Source: Sulfurovum sp.
GTDB lineage: Bacteria; Campylobacterota; Campylobacteria; Campylobacterales; Sulfurovaceae
Direction: 5' to 3'
Length of the DNA: 7,031 nt
Assembly (NCBI GenBank): GCA_015663065.1
Contig: DQSX01000102.1
Location: 1 to 7,031, forward strand
Under the pieces are notes generated by a model, which was not told the origin of the DNA, ran no database searches, and was given only the letters and a program-made list of their open reading frames with translations. Position numbers and translations under genes: made by a program. Shown here piece by piece: positions 1 through 5,531 of the stretch. Position 1 is the first letter of the stretch, and the number at the start of each line of letters is the position of its first letter.

Positions 1-64
1 CATGGACTTCCCCTCTTGCATTCTTGATAAAAAGTTTAATCAGTTTATTAAGGGTGGGTACCAT
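1..64 (-). CDS. possible N-terminus of a gene running off the left edge
   Basis: An ATG on the minus strand at 64-62 opens a frame that reads MVPTLNKLIKLFIKNARGEV and stays open to the window edge (21 codons). It lies 24 nt after the ciaB stop codon in the same direction, so it could be the next gene of the rdgB-ciaB transcript. No convincing Shine-Dalgarno sequence is visible upstream of the ATG, and the stretch is too short to assign to a family. It could equally be non-coding spacer. Confidence 0.25.
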   Translation of the reverse strand, partial: MVPTLNKLIKLFIKNARGEVH

Positions 65-88
65 GTTGGTTTAGTGACCAAAATAAAT

Positions 89-1972
89 TTACCCAAGTGA
101 AACCGTCTGCTGTCCTATCTCTTTATAACGAGCATAATAGTGCTCTGCAAAAGATTTTATCTTTTCATCTTTTGGTAGATAGACAGCATTATTTTTAACG
201 GTATAGAGACTTAAATACACAGAAGCATCTTCCTTTGCCAAGTAGGTCTCTGCCAGTTTTTTATAAGTAGCCTGATAAGCTTCTTTCATGACATCATATT
301 TACTGTAATCAATTTGGATCTCTTTGTCGTAAGTGATAATACCCGAGCCAAACAGTATATCTAGATGGATCAACCCCTCACAGTAATACGGCAATACTTC
401 CCCCACTTCTCTCCATGCCATCAGTCCCACAGCACGGGAAACAAGATCATCTACAATATGCTTTTTCAGCTCCTCTTTCTCGTTGGCAAAAAATGCCATA
501 AGCCCACCTGCTGTGGCTTTGAACTCTTCTATATTCTTGAACTGACCCGTACCATTCATTTTTGTTTCTGTGTCTGAGTCTATCCATAAAACATGTCCAT
601 ATTCATGTCCAACCGTTGAAATGTCATAGAGCTCCTGCCAGAGTTCAGGTTCATTGTCTATAAGGTCTTTTTGTTTTTTTACAAAAGCTTCCCCCATGGT
701 CTCAACAGAGAGTTTCATGATCGGTTTGGCTTTTTTGGATGCCATCACAAAGTCCGCATAAGCAAAGATCTTTTTACCTAACTCCGCAGATACCTGCTCA
801 TCGTTGGGTACTACCTGCGCAGAGAAAAGTCCGTTGAACTCTGCTGCATAGTACAAGATAGGCTGACCAATGTAGAGTTGTGTTTCATCAACCTGCAAAA
901 GGTTTTTAGACATAGTCTGCAAAGCCTCATCTCCAAACTCTTTTGCCATCTCATACGCAAAAAGTTTAATGTTGTTGCGTGTACTTGAGCCTTCCTGTAA
1001 AGCAGGATTGACAATACGCAAGTCCCACTCCAACGCCACTGCTTTTCGGTAATGGTCTTCATAATACTCCAAAGGATGCCCAACCTGTAATGGTGTGGTC
1101 ACTGCCATCCAACGTCTGTCAACCTCAGCCCATTTGCCTATGAGTTCATTAGTTTTGGTATGTGCAAACGCCAATTTAATAGCCGTAAAATATGCGATCC
1201 ACTCCGCTTTTTGATCAAAAACCTCATCTTCATGCTGATTTAAAAGTGATATGAGCTGCTCAAGTGCTGTGGTTACCTGCGTCACCTCTTTGGGAAATGC
1301 TTCTGCATAGGCTACAGATTTATATTTGGCTTCGACAGGCTCAGCCAACGACTCTTCCTCGGTCACTGAGCTAGTCGAAGTGTTAACCAATACCGAATAA
1401 CAACGGTCACCCACACAACCACTCTCATCTTCATCCAGCAGTGATTCACTCTGCAGCATTTCAAACACTTTTGCATCATCTCCGTTAAAAAGGTCAGAGA
1501 GTTCAAGGTTCACTGAATGGATAATGTGGTGTGTCCAGTGACTCTGCCAGATACTCAAAGTAACCCCTACAAAATGTACACCAAGCATTAAAGCACGGTA
1601 AAAAGGTGTGAGCAGTTTGTGCTCTTCTACCCAAGAAATAAACGTTTCATGCCGGGTAATATGCATCGTACTTGTAAAACCATAAGCCAACTCTTTTTTC
1701 ATGGCTATCTCTTCTTTAGAAGAACCATTTTTCTCCAAAACCTGCTCCAAAGCATCTTCACGCAGGTTCACAATACGCGTCAAAGCAGCCATTTCAGAAT
1801 CTTTGTCTCTGGGAATATCCAATAGTTTCAAAAAAGCATCCACGATAACATTGGCTCTCTCATGCGTTTTACTTTCATCTAAAAGTTCATAATACTTGTT
1901 TAAACTTGCCTGTCTAAATTGCAATTCATCATAAATGACTTGCAGATCTTTCATAAATTGTTCTTTTTGCAT
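89..1972 (-). CDS. ciaB: CiaB family protein (Campylobacter invasion antigen B homologue) with an HExxH motif
   Basis: A 627-aa protein whose length and overall character match the CiaB family of Campylobacterota (about 610 aa in Campylobacter jejuni). In Campylobacter CiaB is reported as a secreted factor needed for host-cell invasion; in environmental relatives the role is unknown. No signal peptide or membrane segment is evident, so it is probably cytosolic or exported by another route. Residues 456-460 are HEYGH, a zincin-type HExxH motif, followed about 22 residues later by IEEFKA (E482/E483), a spacing and context resembling the third ligand of gluzincin peptidases. A metallopeptidase activity is therefore inferred, not established. 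Residues 198-215 are encoded by a palindromic insert. The ATG at 1972 is preceded by GGAG with 8 nt spacing. It lies 44 nt behind rdgB in the same direction and is probably co-transcribed with it. Confidence 0.9.
   Translation of the reverse strand: MQKEQFMKDLQVIYDELQFRQASLNKYYELLDESKTHERANVIVDAFLKLLDIPRDKDSEMAALTRIVNLREDALEQVLEKNGSSKEEIAMKKELAYGFTSTMHITRHETFISWVEEHKLLTPFYRALMLGVHFVGVTLSIWQSHWTHHIIHSVNLELSDLFNGDDAKVFEMLQSESLLDEDESGCVGDRCYSVLVNTSTSSVTEEESLAEPVEAKYKSVAYAEAFPKEVTQVTTALEQLISLLNQHEDEVFDQKAEWIAYFTAIKLAFAHTKTNELIGKWAEVDRRWMAVTTPLQVGHPLEYYEDHYRKAVALEWDLRIVNPALQEGSSTRNNIKLFAYEMAKEFGDEALQTMSKNLLQVDETQLYIGQPILYYAAEFNGLFSAQVVPNDEQVSAELGKKIFAYADFVMASKKAKPIMKLSVETMGEAFVKKQKDLIDNEPELWQELYDISTVGHEYGHVLWIDSDTETKMNGTGQFKNIEEFKATAGGLMAFFANEKEELKKHIVDDLVSRAVGLMAWREVGEVLPYYCEGLIHLDILFGSGIITYDKEIQIDYSKYDVMKEAYQATYKKLAETYLAKEDASVYLSLYTVKNNAVYLPKDEKIKSFAEHYYARYKEIGQQTVSLG
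1328..1382. repeat. REP/RPE-like palindromic element inside ciaB
   Basis: Two arms, 1330-1344 (CTTCGACAGGCTCAG) and 1366-1380 (CTGAGCTAGTCGAAG), are inverted copies matching at 13 of 15 positions. They flank a 21-nt loop, and one of the two mismatches can form a G-U pair. The element is read in frame through ciaB and adds a low-complexity, acidic stretch (TSSVTEEESLAEPVEA, residues about 200-215). The arm sequence resembles a class of short dispersed hairpins seen in many bacterial genomes. The comparison with Rickettsia palindromic elements, which also insert in frame into genes, is by analogy. Only one copy is visible in this window, so its repeat nature is inferred from the hairpin structure and recognition of the motif. 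Confidence 0.65.
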
Positions 1973-2016
1973 CTTTCTAACTCCATTAGCCTAATAATAT
2001 TTAAACAAGTAATTGG

Positions 2017-2622
2017 TTACTTTTTTTGTAACATACCAATGATAGGTTTAGCCAATTCCAGCGCCTGCCCACGATGAGAGATCACCGACTTCACATCATC
2101 ATCCAACTCCCCCAAAGTCAAATCATACCCTTTGGGAACAAACATCGGGTCATAGCCAAAACCCTTGTCACCTCTTGGTTCAGCCAAAACATCTCCATGC
2201 ATCCAACCGTGCACCACATACTCTCCAAATTTGGAGACGATGGCAATGGCTGCCGTGTAATACGCAGGTGTGGATTGTAACCCTTTTTCTTTAACCGCTG
2301 CAAGCAATTTATACAAATTGTCTTTGTCTGTCACCCCTACCCCTGCATAGCGTGCTGAATAGATGCCCGGTGCACCGTCTAAAACAGGGAGTGAAATACC
2401 TGAATCATCAGAGATCACCAAATATTCATCGTCAGGATATGCTTTGCCAAGTTTCTCATAAATAGTTCTCGCTTTTATGAGGGCATTGGCTGCAAATGTA
2501 TCTCCGTCTTCAACAATGTCAAACTCACCCAGAAGTTCAGAAAAAGCTAGCACTTCGTCTTGACACATCTGTTTAAATTCGCGCAATTTACCTTTGTTTC
2601 CTGTTGCTAAAACGATTTTCAT
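2017..2622 (-). CDS. rdgB: RdgB/HAM1 family non-canonical purine NTP pyrophosphatase
   Basis: A 201-aa cytosolic enzyme of the RdgB/HAM1 (ITPase) family, which hydrolyses dITP, ITP, XTP and similar deaminated purine nucleotides to the monophosphate and pyrophosphate, keeping hypoxanthine and xanthine out of DNA and RNA. All family signatures are present: TGNKGK near residue 7, EDGDTFAANALIKA at 38-51, SDDSGI at 71-76, GAPGIYSARYAG at 83-94, GDKGFGYDPMF at 151-161 and SHRGQAL at 182-188. Length is normal for the family (about 195-205 aa) and no key residue is missing. The ATG at 2622 follows AAAGG with about 10 nt spacing. It is divergent from the MFS gene (60-nt gap) and leads the minus-strand pair rdgB-ciaB. 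Confidence 0.96.
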   Translation of the reverse strand: MKIVLATGNKGKLREFKQMCQDEVLAFSELLGEFDIVEDGDTFAANALIKARTIYEKLGKAYPDDEYLVISDDSGISLPVLDGAPGIYSARYAGVGVTDKDNLYKLLAAVKEKGLQSTPAYYTAAIAIVSKFGEYVVHGWMHGDVLAEPRGDKGFGYDPMFVPKGYDLTLGELDDDVKSVISHRGQALELAKPIIGMLQKK

Positions 2623-2643
2623 CCGTAGTTAACCTTTACTTAC

Positions 2644-2674
2644 TATAATTAGGAGAAATTCTACCCTATTGGAG
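2644..2674 (+). promoter_or_regulatory. candidate promoter -10 and ribosome binding site for the MFS gene
   Basis: A perfect TATAAT lies at 2644-2649 in the 60-nt gap between the divergent rdgB and MFS genes. No good -35 box is found 16-18 nt upstream, which is common in Campylobacterota. GGAG at 2671-2674, 8 nt before the ATG at 2683, is the ribosome binding site and fixes the start. The predicted leader is about 25-30 nt. No equally clear minus-strand promoter for rdgB is visible in the gap. Confidence 0.5.
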
Positions 2675-2682
2675 ATATACCT

Positions 2683-4017
2683 ATGATTAAACAGATCATG
2701 CCACTCTCGCTTATTGTCGCTTTGAGATTTTTCGGACTTTTCATTGTCCTCCCTGTTCTCTCTATCTACGCACTTGAAATGGAGGGGGCCACACCTTTCC
2801 TTGCCGGTCTTGTTGTAGGTGGATATGCACTGACACAAGCAACGTTTCAAGTGCCTTTTGGACTCATGTCTGACAAAGTTGGTCGTAAAAAAACCTTGCT
2901 TTTCGGACTGCTTATTTTTATCGTCGGTTCAGTAATAGCCGCTGTGTCTGACAATATCTATATGTTACTTGCAGGCCGTTTTCTACAGGGTGCCGGAGCC
3001 ATCGGTTCTGTGGTCTCAGCCATGATCGCTGACCTGGTAAAAGAAGAAGAGAGAGCCCATGCCATGGCGATCATGGGAGGAACGATCGCTCTCTCTTTTG
3101 CAGCAGCGATGATCATTGCGCCTGTTGTAGGGGGTAACTGGGGAATAGACAAGCTTTTCTGGCTTACTGCTCTACTCTCTCTCATGGCCATTGGTATTTT
3201 ATTTACCGCAGTACCTCAACCACCGAAGATCGTACACTCTTATGAGGAAGAGGAGTCCAAAATGATAGAGGTCTTTAAAGACAAGTCTCTTACGCGTATG
3301 TATATCACTTTTCTTTTTCACTCTTCCATTATGACGATGGCGTTTTTCATCATTCCTGTTGTCATGACACAGTCTCTGGATGACGGTGGCTTCGGATGGG
3401 AAAAAGCGGAACTCTGGAAAGTCTATCTGCCTGCCATGGTCTTTGGACTGTTAGCCATGGGACCCGCGGCTATATTTGGTGAAAAGTATGGAAAAGGAAG
3501 AGAGGTCTTCATGATCTCTGTCGCCGTCATTTTCCTAGGCTTCATTGCCATGGGCTTTGGGACAACACCAGGTATTTTCATCTTCGGTGTAGTGCTCTTT
3601 TTCATCGGATTTAATATGTTTGAACCACTCTTGCAAAGTTTTGTAGCCAAGTTTGCCAAAGTACACCAAAAAGGTGCTGCACTGGGTGTGGCAAACACCT
3701 TTGCCTACGTGGGTATCTTTTTTGGTGGTCTGCTGGCAGGGTGGCTCATGCAGCACTTTGACAGAGGTACACTTGCTTTGGTAGTTGCGGTCATCTCCAT
3801 AGCATGGTTTATCTGGGTAGCGACTATGCCAAACCCGAACAACAGAGGGAATATCTACGTATCGTTAGATATTTTTGACAGAGACAAAGTCGCAGCACTC
3901 ACAAAACATGAAGCCATTGTTGAATCTTACATAAATGAGACAGAGCATATTGCCGTTATCAAATATGAAAAAGACCTTATTGATGAAGATGAAGTTAGAG
4001 GGATGCTCTTAGACTAA
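2683..4017 (+). CDS. YajR-like major facilitator superfamily transporter with C-terminal ferredoxin-like domain
   Basis: A 444-aa inner-membrane protein of the major facilitator superfamily, with about 12 hydrophobic segments between residues 7 and 382. The loop between helices 2 and 3 carries motif A (GLMSDKVGRKK, residues 60-70). The helix 10-11 region (NMFEPLLQSF near 311, then GAALGVANTFAYVGIFFGG) resembles E. coli YajR. After the last helix a soluble tail (about 388-444) reads as alternating short strands and helices (IYVSLDIFD, a helix, EHIAVIKYE, then DEDEVRGMLLD). This fits the small ferredoxin-like YAM domain of YajR, which is also similar in length (454 aa). Proton-coupled export is likely from the family; the substrate cannot be told from sequence. 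It is transcribed alone, converging on the small ORF downstream. Confidence 0.88.
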   Translation: MIKQIMPLSLIVALRFFGLFIVLPVLSIYALEMEGATPFLAGLVVGGYALTQATFQVPFGLMSDKVGRKKTLLFGLLIFIVGSVIAAVSDNIYMLLAGRFLQGAGAIGSVVSAMIADLVKEEERAHAMAIMGGTIALSFAAAMIIAPVVGGNWGIDKLFWLTALLSLMAIGILFTAVPQPPKIVHSYEEEESKMIEVFKDKSLTRMYITFLFHSSIMTMAFFIIPVVMTQSLDDGGFGWEKAELWKVYLPAMVFGLLAMGPAAIFGEKYGKGREVFMISVAVIFLGFIAMGFGTTPGIFIFGVVLFFIGFNMFEPLLQSFVAKFAKVHQKGAALGVANTFAYVGIFFGGLLAGWLMQHFDRGTLALVVAVISIAWFIWVATMPNPNNRGNIYVSLDIFDRDKVAALTKHEAIVESYINETEHIAVIKYEKDLIDEDEVRGMLLD

Positions 4018-4037
4018 GGCTACTCCGCCTTAGTTCT
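4011..4037. terminator. short hairpin shared by convergent gene ends, possible bidirectional terminator
   Basis: ACTAAGGC (4013-4020) pairs with GCCTTAGT (4027-4034) around a 6-nt loop, and one further G-U pair is possible. The TAA of the MFS gene lies in the left arm, and the stop codon of the small minus-strand ORF spans the last base of the left arm and the first two loop bases. Neither strand has a strong T tract after the stem (TCTCTCTAT on the plus strand), so intrinsic termination may be weak. Confidence 0.45.
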
Positions 4038-4172
4038 CTCTATAAACCTGTAAATATCTTCAAACGCTTTCTCTTTTCCCACATCATTCAGTATTTCAGT
4101 TCCCCGTCGTGGTGTCACAGTAGAGAATTTCGTGGCATCAGCACCTTTAAAATAATCTTTAATTATTGTCAT
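4020..4172 (-). CDS. small conserved-looking hypothetical protein (50 aa)
   Basis: A minus-strand frame that I do not assign to a known family. The ATG at 4172 is preferred: AGG lies 6 nt upstream, and it gives a 50-aa protein starting MTIIKDYFKGADATKF and ending FEDIYRFIERTKAE. An in-frame ATG at 4208 would add 12 residues (62 aa) but has no ribosome binding site and a cysteine- and aromatic-rich extension that looks translated from spacer. Composition is soluble, mixed charge, without membrane segment or signal peptide; the C-terminal half (about residues 24-47) is probably helical. TATGAT at 4209-4204 is a possible -10 box, which would place the transcript start downstream of the upstream ATG. 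It converges on the MFS gene with a gap of 2 nt between stops. Confidence 0.6.
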   Translation of the reverse strand: MTIIKDYFKGADATKFSTVTPRRGTEILNDVGKEKAFEDIYRFIERTKAE

Positions 4173-4295
4173 GTTAGACCTATTTATGGAATAAAAACAT
4201 TTTATCATAATTTAAAAAGGTACGCACATATTGAGTACACGACCATCAAATTGTATATGCATAACTAATTTATATAATAATTATAATTTAAACTA

Positions 4296-4324
4296 TTGAT
4301 TTTTGAACATATGTTGGCTATACT
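4296..4324 (+). promoter_or_regulatory. sigma70-type promoter of the DUF134 gene cluster
   Basis: TTGATT (4296-4301), a 17-bp spacer and TATACT (4319-4324) form a good sigma70 promoter, preceded by a very AT-rich stretch (about 4240-4295) that could act as an UP element. The expected start is near 4331, giving a leader of about 37 nt to the TTG start at 4368. One near-palindrome lies within the spacer and a second just downstream of the start, so repression by occlusion is likely. Confidence 0.65.
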
Positions 4325-4348
4325 TCTTTTAAATTTGGGCATATGTTC
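4305..4348. promoter_or_regulatory. twin palindromic operator around the DUF134 promoter
   Basis: Two 12-bp near-palindromes relate to the perfect palindrome GAACATATGTTC. Site 1 is GAACATATGTTG (4305-4316) and site 2 is GGGCATATGTTC (4337-4348). Their centres are 32 bp apart, about three helical turns, so dimers on both would face the same side of the DNA. Site 1 fills the -35/-10 spacer and site 2 lies just after the predicted start. The obvious candidate ligand is the adjacent DUF134 HTH protein (autoregulation); this is inferred from position and symmetry. Confidence 0.65.
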
Positions 4349-4367
4349 ATAATATTAAGGAGTTGTA

Positions 4368-4657
4368 TTGCAAGCAGGTAGAAAAAAGATTAGACGTACT
4401 ATTGCAAAGACCATACCAAAGTCTGCTTCAAACCTTGTGGTATACCCAGAGATACACTTGAAAAAATGCTCATTAATGACGATGAAATGGAAGCGTTGAG
4501 ACTGAGTGATTTCGAAGGTCTATACCAGCAGGAGTGTGCAGATACGATGGGCATTTCAAGAACAACATTCTCCAGACTCATTGAAAATACACGTAAAAAG
4601 ATCGCGGATGCACTCTTGCATAACAAGGCGATCTCCATCACTAAACAAAGACAGTAA
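4368..4657 (+). pseudogene. DUF134 (UPF0251) family HTH DNA-binding protein, frameshifted
   Basis: The two halves of a DUF134 protein lie in different frames. The first, from TTG 4368 (AAGGAG at 4357-4362, 5 nt spacing), reads LQAGRKKIRRTIAKTIPK, the basic N-terminal arm. The second reads from about 4418 as KVCFKPCGIPRDTLEKML, then the core DDEMEALRLSDFEGLYQQEC and the HTH region ADTMGISRTTFSRLIENTRK, ending at TAA 4657 with ADALLHNKAISI. FKPCGIP, EMEALRLSD and GISRTTFSR are the conserved family blocks. One base appears missing between 4394 and 4426; adding an A to the AAA at 4418-4420 restores IPKVCFKPCGIP and a 96-codon gene of normal family length. The family is thought to bind DNA and often sits beside metal or redox genes. 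As written the product would stop near 4499; an internal ATG at 4466 could still give a 63-aa HTH fragment. Confidence 0.82.
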
Positions 4658-4669
4658 AGGAAGATCGCA

Positions 4670-4834
4670 ATGGAAATAAATAAAAGAGCGCTTGAACACT
4701 TCCCGGTACAGCTTTTTGCTGTGATCATGGGAGTCTCAAGTCTGGCAATCGTTTTTGCAAAGGCTTATCACCTCATAGATATGAAGCTGATGAGTTGGTC
4801 ATACTTGACGATACTAATGCTCCGGACATTGTAA
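4670..4834 (+). pseudogene. truncated SLAC1/TDT family anion channel (N-terminal fragment)
   Basis: A 54-codon frame starts 12 nt after the DUF134 stop, with AAAGGAA about 7 nt before the ATG. It begins MEINKRALEHFPVQLFAVIM and continues GVSSLAIVFAKAYHL. This is the typical start of tellurite-resistance/dicarboxylate transporter (TDT, SLAC1-like) proteins: a short cytosolic arm, then HFPVxLFAxxMG leading into helix 1. Complete members have roughly 300 or more residues and ten helices; here the frame stops at 4834 after one or two hydrophobic segments. From about 4773 a different frame (PHRYEADELVILDDTNAPDI..., TAA at 4864) reads like the C-terminus of another protein, so an internal deletion probably fused two genes. 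It was most likely the second gene of the DUF134 operon. It could also be expressed as a short membrane peptide. Confidence 0.7.
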
Positions 4835-4866
4835 AATCTCACGAAAGACAACATCAACAACGTTAA
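4773..4866 (+). pseudogene. possible C-terminal remnant of an unidentified gene
   Basis: This frame, offset from the SLAC1 fragment, reads YEADELVILDDTNAPDIVKS then HERQHQQR and stops at TAA 4864-4866. The stop falls 10 nt before the ATG of the next gene, with AAAAGGAA between, a normal operon spacing. The acidic, then basic and His/Gln-rich composition looks like a soluble protein tail and not the chance reading of a membrane-protein gene. I do not recognise the family. The frame is open further upstream, but that part overlaps the convincing SLAC1 reading, so the junction is put near 4770-4780. A chance open frame remains possible. Confidence 0.35.
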
Positions 4867-4876
4867 AAGGAATACA

Positions 4877-5424
4877 ATGAAATATATATACACTATACTC
4901 GCTATCGCTATACTCTATTTTGTAGGTAATGATATCTATAAGCAAAATACAAAAAAACAGGAGGAGGAAATAGCACTCGTCTTGCCTGCCATAAAAAATG
5001 TAAAGTGTTTGAAAGAACATATGATGCTGAACTACTTAAGAAAGCACAGGAAGCAGTTCGCGCAGGAGAGTACGAACTCACTTCCCGTATTAAAGAAGCT
5101 AAGTTCATGGAAACAAAAATGTTTCAGTATGTTCAACTTGAAAAGGTTGACAAAATGGTAAATGATGCCATTGCCCAGAGAAAACAGGATGATGCAAAAG
5201 ACGATGGAAAAGTAGTTATAGATTATTATATTTATGAAAATGACAAAGACGACCCCGGTAAAAAGACAAAGAAAAGTAAACTTTATGCAGGATTTTTACG
5301 TTTCATCTTAACCTATAATGGTAAAGAATTTTACTCGGTACAGGCAGACTTTATGAATTTGGAAGGTAAAGATATTCCAAAAAGTGTTGAGTGTGCCATA
5401 GAATCATTTATGACGGCATCTTAA
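4877..5424 (+). pseudogene. membrane-anchored hypothetical protein split by a -1 frameshift at an A7 run
   Basis: The ATG at 4877 (AAAAGGAA upstream, about 6 nt spacing) opens a frame with a single hydrophobic segment (residues about 3-17, YIYTILAIAILYFVG) followed by a Lys/Gln-rich stretch, typical of a signal anchor. The rest of the protein is in the -1 frame to TAA 5422: CHKKC (4987-5001), a charged helical region around RTYDAELLKKAQEAVRAGEY, a Lys/Asp-rich linker, and a strand-rich end near LYAGFLRFILTYNGKEFYSV. Joining the frames at the A7 run (4951-4957) gives 182 residues. The run is phased as A-AAA-AAA, a slippery heptamer, so real frameshifting is possible alongside mutation or assembly error. 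The predicted domain would lie outside the cytoplasmic membrane. I do not recognise the family. It overlaps the TrmO stub by one base (TAATG). Confidence 0.6.
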
Positions 5425-5531
5425 TGACTTTTGAACTTAAACAAATTGCCACTATATGTTCACCTTTTTGTGACCTGGAGGGTATGCCGGTACAACCAAA
5501 AGGTGCAAAAGATACCTATGCAACAATATGA
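5424..5531 (+). pseudogene. N-terminal stub of TrmO (tRNA m6t6A37 methyltransferase)
   Basis: A 35-codon frame starts at the ATG that overlaps the previous stop (TAATG), implying translational coupling. It reads MTFELKQIATICSPFCDLEG then MPVQPKGAKDTYATI. The pattern I(G/C)xIxSPFxxLxGMPxQPxGA is the N-terminal signature of the TrmO/VirR-like family, SAM-dependent enzymes that N6-methylate t6A37 of tRNA, normally about 150-240 aa. The frame ends at TGA 5529-5531. Just after, in another frame, YDHLY (about 5525-5540) recalls the family's (F/Y)(S/D)HIxL segment, suggesting an internal deletion of roughly 15-20 codons plus a frameshift; this last point is weak. No further family sequence follows, so the gene is non-functional. 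Confidence 0.65.

Noticed and set aside
66..81. Small inverted repeat TTGGT...ACCAA after ciaB as a terminator
   Set aside because: Only 5 bp of stem and no T tract on the minus strand; not distinguishable from chance.
811..1083. A 90-codon minus-strand frame within ciaB
   Set aside because: It lies wholly inside ciaB in another frame of the same strand; the ciaB reading matches its family through this region.
2016..2032. GTTAC-T7-GTAAC hairpin at the end of rdgB
   Set aside because: The homopolymer is in the loop and not after the stem, so it does not resemble an intrinsic terminator; rdgB and ciaB are probably on one transcript.
4240..4300. Very AT-rich stretch as a replication origin or attachment site
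   Set aside because: No DnaA-box cluster, iterons or flanking direct repeats; best explained as promoter-upstream AT-rich DNA.
4382..4388. A6G run in the DUF134 gene as the frameshift site
   Set aside because: The -1 frame meets a TAG at 4391-4393 right after it, so the shift must lie further downstream.
4399..4728. A 109-codon minus-strand open frame opposite the DUF134 and SLAC1 fragments
   Set aside because: It is antisense to sequence with clear family matches on the plus strand, is Ser/Leu/Cys-rich like typical shadow frames, and has no ribosome binding site.
5010..5161. The continuation of the 4877 frame to a stop at 5161 as a real C-terminus
   Set aside because: Composition there is typical of an out-of-frame reading (Lys/Ser/Leu/Trp-rich), while the -1 frame gives a coherent protein that continues to 5424.
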